Positions 28,606-32,471 of a stretch of DNA of 32,471 nucleotides are shown here, in pieces. Positions within the stretch are counted from its first letter, which is position 1. Every line of letters starts with the position of its first letter. A program made the translations under genes and the position numbers. Below the pieces are notes generated by a model. The model was not told the origin of the DNA. It saw only the letters and a program-made list of their open reading frames with translations, and did no database searches. Source of the DNA: a virus; the IMG/VR virus record IMGVR_UViG_3300049739_000218, positions 1 through 32,471 of that record. One strand, given 5' to 3'.

Positions 28606-28959
28606 TTATTTCTTTCTTCTTCCTGTCTTAAATTTTTTTCGTCTTGTTGGAGCCTTTTTATAACGTTTTTGCGTCTGTGGCTTGTTAGCAGTTGTAAGTC
28701 TTTTGGTAAGTCCACTTGCCCGTTTTTGGCGTTGGGTCTTAACTTTCATTACACTACCTCTACGTGCCTTAGCTCTCTTTATATTTATAGCACTACCAAC
28801 TTTCTTTACCGCGTTACAGGTTGACGGTTGTGCTACAATTCTGCCCTTACGTGATCCGCTTGTACATCTATACTTACGAACAAGTTTACCCTTGTTCTTA
28901 CCCCAGATCTGAATAACTCCCTCTTTGATAGACTCAGTCATTATGTCTTTGATTAACAT
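28606..28959 (-). CDS. Highly basic protein, paralog A (RKYRCTSGSRKGRIV)
   Basis: 117 residues, very Lys/Arg-rich, MLIKDIMTES start with the head-region motif. A conserved block VRKYRCTSGSRKGRIV...TC covers about residues 27-50, with two Cys, followed by KRAKARRGSVMK and a long basic tail. It shares this block with the gene at 28961-29239, so the two are tandem paralogs. GAGGG precedes the ATG. DNA binding inside the head or a ribosomal-protein-like role are possible. A late-box sequence lies inside it (28782-28789). Confidence 0.8.
   Translation of the reverse strand: MLIKDIMTESIKEGVIQIWGKNKGKLVRKYRCTSGSRKGRIVAQPSTCNAVKKVGSAINIKRAKARRGSVMKVKTQRQKRASGLTKRLTTANKPQTQKRYKKAPTRRKKFKTGRRKK
28782..28789 (-). 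promoter_or_regulatory. TATAAATA sequence inside 28606-28959
   Basis: A perfect late box, but within coding sequence. The next gene start (28605) is about 170 bases away. It could be an internal late promoter for 28147-28605 or a chance match. Confidence 0.35.
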
Positions 28960-28960
28960 A

Positions 28961-29239
28961 CTACCCTCTTCTATTCAATGCTTGTACTCTACGTGAAGCT
29001 GGATTTGTACGTTTGGTACGTCTAGCCTTCCTCATCATACGAGCACCTATTCTAGCTCTAGTGCGTTTCATAGTTATTCGTGCCTTCATATTAGGTGCCG
29101 CAAAGCATTGTGCCATCTGTTTAACAATACGGCCTTTGCGTCTACCTGCCGTGCAACGATACTTACGAACGACCTTCTTACCAGATCGAGCCCATATTTG
29201 CTTTTCGTCTAACGGTTCATATATCTCACGTAATAGCAT
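28961..29239 (-). CDS. Highly basic protein, paralog B (RKYRCTAGRRKGRIV)
   Basis: 92 residues, about one quarter Arg, MLLREIYEPLDEK start with the head-region motif. The block VVRKYRCTAGRRKGRIV...C (about residues 23-44) and the following KRTRARIGARMMRK parallel paralog A. The stop is one base before paralog A's ATG. There is no Shine-Dalgarno sequence; the late box (29245-29252) should start RNA at the ATG itself. Probably a nucleic-acid-binding virion protein, inferred from charge and context. Confidence 0.8.
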   Translation of the reverse strand: MLLREIYEPLDEKQIWARSGKKVVRKYRCTAGRRKGRIVKQMAQCFAAPNMKARITMKRTRARIGARMMRKARRTKRTNPASRRVQALNRRG

Positions 29240-29244
29240 ACGTG

Positions 29245-29252
29245 TATTTATC
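29245..29252 (-). promoter_or_regulatory. T4-type late promoter box with leaderless geometry
   Basis: GATAAATA followed by CACGT and then ATG. With the last A at -6, +1 is the A of the start codon at 29239. Confidence 0.6.
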
Positions 29253-29282
29253 TATGTGTTTGGGGAAGTGTTTTGGTTTGGA

Positions 29283-29519
29283 TTATTGAGAGTTTAGTAA
29301 TATTACTATTATAGTTGACAGTAGTCCAGCTACAATCGTACCTGCTGAGCCTATCAACACTTTTGTCATTGACTTGTTGTTATTAGTAATGTCTGCGTGG
29401 ATATGCTCAACTTTCGTTTCGATCTTGCTCAGACGAAGCTCTAAGTTATTATATCTCTGTTCGCATAAGTCTACGTGTGCTTCTAGACTTTCTTTTTCTA
29501 ATTTAGTGGCTCTTGCCAT
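29283..29519 (-). CDS. Coiled coil plus C-terminal membrane helix (XhlA/holin-like)
   Basis: 78 residues. Residues 5-48 form a heptad-patterned coiled coil (LEKESLEAHVDLCEQRYNNLELRLSKIETKV in outline), and 53-76 a hydrophobic helix (VLIGSAGTIVAGLLSTIIVILL). This is the layout of XhlA-type haemolysin/holin-associated proteins and some antiholins. GGAGAG precedes the ATG. A late box lies about 85 bases upstream (29606-29613). Lysis function is plausible but unproven. Confidence 0.72.
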   Translation of the reverse strand: MARATKLEKESLEAHVDLCEQRYNNLELRLSKIETKVEHIHADITNNNKSMTKVLIGSAGTIVAGLLSTIIVILLNSQ

Positions 29520-29605
29520 CTTTATCTCTCCGTTCCTTAATTTATCGTGGAAGGGGCCTATAATTTAATCGCCTAGTACTTGATGTAATGTTTGCCTTAT
29601 GTTAG

Positions 29606-29613
29606 TATTTATA
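29606..29613 (-). promoter_or_regulatory. T4-type late promoter, perfect TATAAATA
   Basis: TATAAATA overlaps the stop of the preceding gene. RNA would start near 29600 and carry about 80 untranslated bases before the holin-like gene. Confidence 0.6.
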
Positions 29614-30037
29614 CAACCGAGTCTGGAGTATTATCTACTAATTTAAAGATCACGTTACGTGATTCTTCATCTTTTGTTCTAAAAGCATTGTTATTAATTG
29701 TAATGCTTTCAGTAAGTCCTGCTACCACAGGTACTAGATCAAAGTCGTCTTTAAGGAAGTCTACACTCAAAGCACCTTCTTGTTCAATGCTAAACTTAAA
29801 GTACCACACCTTTTGTTTACCCGTATAAGCTGTACCAAACTCGCTCTTAGTGATGTCTAATCCTTCAACAACACTTGGTGCTTCGTCAAAGTATGGATTG
29901 GATCTCAACCCTATCACCTGCAGGAATGTATTCCAATTAGCCTGTTGATTGATAGCTGTCCTATCATCTGATCGAAACTTTGTTTGGTTAGTCTGAGTTA
30001 TATCTATTAATGTAGCTACTTCAAAGTTCATACTCAT
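29609..30037 (-). CDS. Conserved virion-type hypothetical protein
   Basis: 142 residues from ATG 30037 (MSMNFEVATLIDITQTN); an earlier ATG at 30067 lies within the terminator hairpin and is rejected. NQQANWNTFLQVIGLRSNPYF, FGTAYTGKQKVWYFKF and DFDLVPVVAGLTESI look like conserved segments of a protein common beside structural genes in marine T4-like phages. It is beta-rich. No Shine-Dalgarno sequence is evident; read-through past the upstream terminator or an unrecognised promoter is needed. Function unknown. Confidence 0.78.
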   Translation of the reverse strand: MSMNFEVATLIDITQTNQTKFRSDDRTAINQQANWNTFLQVIGLRSNPYFDEAPSVVEGLDITKSEFGTAYTGKQKVWYFKFSIEQEGALSVDFLKDDFDLVPVVAGLTESITINNNAFRTKDEESRNVIFKLVDNTPDSVV

Positions 30038-30049
30038 ACTTATAGTCGT

Positions 30050-30084
30050 AAAAAAAGGGCGGAACAAATAATGAACCGCCCTTT
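30050..30084 (-). terminator. Rho-independent terminator
   Basis: The stem AAAGGGCGG/CCGCCCTTT (30054-30062 with 30076-30084) has a 13-base loop, followed on the minus strand by T7. It lies 36 bases past the end of the gene at 30120-30482 and should stop its strong late transcript. Confidence 0.9.
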
Positions 30085-30119
30085 AAATTAGTTTTAGTAA
30101 CTAACTACTTAACTTTGGA

Positions 30120-30482
30120 TTACGCCGCTGTTAATGTAGAAGCCGCCGCAACAGTTGTTCCACTAAAGTCGATGTTGTTTGGTCCAACAGTTGTTCCTAG
30201 GTTTCTTAATACAAATTGTAAAGAAGCCGCGTCATGTTGTGATCCGTCAACTAAAAGTGTTGCTACGCCTGTGTTAGCATCTGCGAAAGATGAACCAATT
30301 GCGTTTGTAGCCATCATGATAGCCTCAACAGCTTCGTTAGCCGCATCGTCTTCTGCTCTGATATCTACTGCCGCGTTAGAGGCATTTTTTACTGTTACTA
30401 AATAAGCGCCAATGTTAGCACTTGATCTGTATGATCCAACAACGTAGTTGCCAAATCCATTTACTCTTGTTACTCCAGCCAT
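30120..30482 (-). CDS. Probable abundant virion protein
   Basis: 120 residues, Ala/Thr/Val/Asn-rich and almost free of Lys, MAGVTRVNGFGNYVVGSYRS start. Segments IGAYLVTVKN, VDIRAEDDAANEAVE and ANTGVATLLVDGS resemble a small structural protein of marine T4-like phages. It is flanked by a perfect late promoter (30543-30550) with a good ribosome site (TAGGAGA) and a strong terminator (30050-30084), so it is probably a single-gene, highly expressed late unit. Likely a capsid decoration or head/neck component. Confidence 0.8.
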   Translation of the reverse strand: MAGVTRVNGFGNYVVGSYRSSANIGAYLVTVKNASNAAVDIRAEDDAANEAVEAIMMATNAIGSSFADANTGVATLLVDGSQHDAASLQFVLRNLGTTVGPNNIDFSGTTVAAASTLTAA

Positions 30483-30542
30483 TTTATTTCTCCTATGTTC
30501 TAATGACCATACACACGTTTCTCTTGTGTGGTATGTTACTAG

Positions 30543-30550
30543 TATTTATA
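30543..30550 (-). promoter_or_regulatory. T4-type late promoter, perfect TATAAATA
   Basis: TATAAATA with RNA expected near 30537. A short CACAC/GTGTG hairpin can form in the 55-base leader before the gene at 30482. Confidence 0.7.
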
Positions 30551-30571
30551 AGTTTTTGGAAAAAACCGGAG

Positions 30572-31438
30572 TTATCGGCGTTGTTTGGCTCGTTTTTGTA
30601 AGGATCGTAACATTTGTACGTATCCTGGCCCTGCTTTTACGATATCATCTATCATTTCAATAGCAGGCATATATTGTTTTACGAACGTGCTTGGAACACT
30701 TTGACCATTCTTTGCAAGTTCTAAAAACTTTTTAGTACCTACTAAATTTCTTGCACCAACTAGATATCTGTATAAAGATAATTCCTTACCACTAGTTGAA
30801 AGGTCTGGTACACTAATGATTGGTTCGTTGTCCTTGACTGTTCCTGTTTCTAAATCTCTTTCAGCTACAAGTTCTTCTAGGAATCTAATTATATCACTGC
30901 TTCTTAGTTTAGCTCTAACGGCTAACACTAGTCTAGTAGCAATTTTCTTTCTGTCATATGTTGCTAGGTTTTGAAAGTTAGTAAGTTGTCTACGAATGGC
31001 TTTGTAATCAGCATTGGAGATACGTAATGCCGATTCAATACCCATAAACGTTTCACTAGTTCTTGATGACATCCCACTTGAAAGTGTAGTAAGATATCTA
31101 TTGATTGCCATCATTGGTAATGTAATTCTTCTAGCAACCATTCTAGCACTATCAGGATCTTTAAGTTTAGCTAGAGCTTCATCATCTCCATTCACAAAGT
31201 AAATGAAGTTGTGTAAGTCAGTACCCTGCATCTGAAAGCGATTGTAATTAACTGCCTTCGTTGCTTTTGCATAAGCCCTTGAGGCTGATGTATACTTTGG
31301 ATACTGTCTAAGAAGTTCAAGAACAAGTAAACTCAGATAGAGTCTTTCACAGCAGTCATTAAATGTTAACTTTGCTGTGTCACCCGAGTTGCGGGTCATT
31401 CTTGCTTCGTATAGCTCTTCTAGAAACTCAAGTTCCAT
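30572..31438 (-). CDS. Helical hypothetical protein
   Basis: 288 residues, almost entirely helical and basic, MELEFLEELYEARMTRN start and a C-terminal LRSLQKRAKQRR. Conserved-looking parts are CCERLYLSLLVLELLRQYP, GTDLHNFIYFVNGDDEA and RRITLPMMAINRYL. It has no signal peptide and no known catalytic motif. AAGGAAAAC precedes the ATG, and it follows the gene at 31450-31890 by 11 bases. Function unknown; position suggests a virion or assembly role. Confidence 0.8.
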   Translation of the reverse strand: MELEFLEELYEARMTRNSGDTAKLTFNDCCERLYLSLLVLELLRQYPKYTSASRAYAKATKAVNYNRFQMQGTDLHNFIYFVNGDDEALAKLKDPDSARMVARRITLPMMAINRYLTTLSSGMSSRTSETFMGIESALRISNADYKAIRRQLTNFQNLATYDRKKIATRLVLAVRAKLRSSDIIRFLEELVAERDLETGTVKDNEPIISVPDLSTSGKELSLYRYLVGARNLVGTKKFLELAKNGQSVPSTFVKQYMPAIEMIDDIVKAGPGYVQMLRSLQKRAKQRR

Positions 31439-31449
31439 TCTTGTTTTCC

Positions 31450-31890
31450 TTATACTTTTTTGCTTTCGTATGCACTTCTGGCTTGCATTTCAGGATTCAC
31501 TAGTTCTTTAAATTTAAGAACCATCTCTTTAGGTCCTGGCTCACCAAGTAATGCACCTAGCATATCTTTCTTGCTGTTTACGTCTTTTGTAAACTCCATC
31601 TTCTGGCGTTGGTTATAGTTACCTGTTAGCATCTGCATGATTAAATCAGCCTGCCAACCTTTGATCTTAAACTTACCACCATCTGATGTTGTAACAGTAT
31701 TAACAGGATTTGGATTACCCTGTGAATCTTTTACTTTGTGTACTTGGTTGATTAGTGATACGTGTTTATCACCAAATCCTTTTTCTAGATCACCACCATC
31801 TACGTCAGCTGGATCTATTTGTTTCTTTAAAGAATCAATAGCATCTTGATCGTCTGCATCTATTTCTTTAATAAAATCAGTTGCTTTCAT
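31450..31890 (-). CDS. Hypothetical protein with head-region N-terminal motif
   Basis: 146 residues, MKATDFIKEIDADDQDAIDSL start, an acidic N-terminal third, then a mixed region (VTTSDGGKFKIKGWQADLIMQML) and a helical C-terminus. TAGGAGA lies 6 bases before the ATG. It lies between the gene at 31900 and the helical protein at 30572. No family recognised. Confidence 0.78.
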   Translation of the reverse strand: MKATDFIKEIDADDQDAIDSLKKQIDPADVDGGDLEKGFGDKHVSLINQVHKVKDSQGNPNPVNTVTTSDGGKFKIKGWQADLIMQMLTGNYNQRQKMEFTKDVNSKKDMLGALLGEPGPKEMVLKFKELVNPEMQARSAYESKKV

Positions 31891-31899
31891 TATTATCTC

Positions 31900-32471
31900 C
31901 TATCGTTGTACTGCTCTGTTCGCCGCACTAAAGCCAGCACGGTTAACAAATTTAATATCACCAGTTGGGTGAGCTAGTACATATCCTTCGCCCCCTGGTT
32001 TATCTCCTATTGATGCTTGTACATCAGCAGGTTGTTTTTCTAGTTGGTCGATAATGTTGTTCTTAACATTCATTATTCCACTAACTATGTTCCATAAAGC
32101 CGTAAAGGCTGTCATGTTCGTTTTAACATACTCAGTTATCTTTGCCTTTTTGTTATTGCTAACAGCACTACTCTGTAGCCATTGCATAAAGTCTTTGCCT
32201 AAGTTGTCTAATCCTGTATCTGTTTTTACGTTTACGTAATTATATAATATGTCTGCAAAGTTTGACAGTTGCATTTGTTTCAACTTACCTTTGTCAAGTA
32301 AAGTATCAATGCCTGCCGCATTCTTGTTAACGATAGCAGTAATCTTATTAACACCACTCATGTCTACTTCTGGTGCTTGTTGTACAGTGACTGGAGGTAA
32401 CACTAATAAACTGTTACCTTGAAATATATCATAATCAGTTAATGGCTTTTCACTACCGTCGGGCTCAACAA
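31900..32471 (-). CDS. Hypothetical protein, 5'-truncated by window edge
   Basis: The frame is open through the right edge (32471), so the N-terminus is outside; a GTG at 32403 is not needed. The visible 190 residues are helical in the middle (FADILYNYVNVKTDTGLDNLGKDF) and end GGEGYVLAHPTGDIKFVNRAGFSAANRAVQR. That E-G-x-V ... I-K-F-V-x-R ... F ending recalls the C-terminus of a kinase/nucleotidyltransferase-like protein of unknown function in cyanophages, but the catalytic part, if any, is not visible here. Confidence 0.75.
   Translation of the reverse strand, partial: VEPDGSEKPLTDYDIFQGNSLLVLPPVTVQQAPEVDMSGVNKITAIVNKNAAGIDTLLDKGKLKQMQLSNFADILYNYVNVKTDTGLDNLGKDFMQWLQSSAVSNNKKAKITEYVKTNMTAFTALWNIVSGIMNVKNNIIDQLEKQPADVQASIGDKPGGEGYVLAHPTGDIKFVNRAGFSAANRAVQR

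Noticed and set aside
29520-29605. Open stretch reading NIRQTLHQVLGD between two genes
   Set aside because: Short, with no start codon; treated as the untranslated leader of the holin-like gene.
30038-30067. Upstream ATG at 30067 for the gene at 29609
   Set aside because: It lies in the terminator stem and loop, so the ten extra residues are unlikely to be translated.
1-32471. CRISPR arrays, insertion sequences and integrase or attachment sites
   Set aside because: No regularly spaced direct repeats, transposase, integrase or paired att-like repeats were seen; tRNA-Asp alone is not evidence of an attachment site.

Overview
The window is an AT-rich, densely packed stretch of a large tailed marine phage genome of the T4-like myovirus type. 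Almost every gene is on the minus strand, with 1-50 base overlaps. More than ten T4-type late promoters (nATAAATA) point the same way. Host-like genes (nrdA/nrdB/glutaredoxin, bS21, Hsp20, ClpS, heme oxygenase, tryptophan halogenase, several 2OG-Fe(II) oxygenases, Nfu) sit among short head and neck-type proteins of the kind seen in marine cyanophages and pelagiphages. A two-piece tmRNA with the alphaproteobacterial acceptor sequence suggests an alphaproteobacterial host, probably SAR11-like. The host is inference.

Layout on the minus strand, from low to high coordinate. 1-1525: 3'-truncated virion-type protein. 1537-4562: overlapping pcyX-type bilin reductase, flavin halogenase, heme oxygenase and clpS. 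4638-5078: Hsp20. 5211-7741: 2OG oxygenase, GMP reductase, 2OG oxygenase, bS21. 7680-11243: unknown protein, large coiled-coil membrane protein and three lipoproteins. 11329-13606: small proteins, a thermonuclease and a eukaryote-type phosphomannomutase-like HAD protein. 13629-13705: tRNA-Asp. 13893-14954: ring-hydroxylating-oxygenase-like protein without Rieske ligands. About 15005-15355: permuted tmRNA. 15420-15867: the only two plus-strand genes. 15869-17322: cold-shock protein, PAAR spike tip and small proteins. 17331-21068: glutaredoxin, nrdB, nrdA. 21119-23174: beta-helix tail fibre and its partner. 23199-26153: PD-(D/E)XK nuclease, three 2OG oxygenases and an Nfu protein. 26204-32471: head/neck-type proteins of mostly unknown function, several sharing a short N-terminal motif, with one clear terminator at 30054-30084.

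Two promoter classes fit the layout. The early or middle class is sigma70-like, often with an extended ACTTGACA -35. It precedes bS21, a lipoprotein, a small membrane protein, tRNA-Asp, tmRNA, nrdA and the 2OG/Nfu block. T4-late-type boxes precede structural genes and some metabolic ones. At two genes the late box is placed so that RNA would begin on the AUG itself.

Most unusual features: (1) a phage-borne split tmRNA with a 29-codon tag, on the same genome as ClpS, Hsp20, bS21 and tRNA-Asp, suggesting control of ribosome rescue and proteolysis; (2) a translationally coupled heme oxygenase / halogenase / bilin reductase cassette; (3) two A9 runs at gene ends where a -1 shift opens long in-frame extensions of 115 and 52 codons, either programmed frameshifting or slippage, or homopolymer errors; (4) a Rieske-less oxygenase; (5) five 2OG-Fe(II) oxygenases, two of them tandem paralogs.
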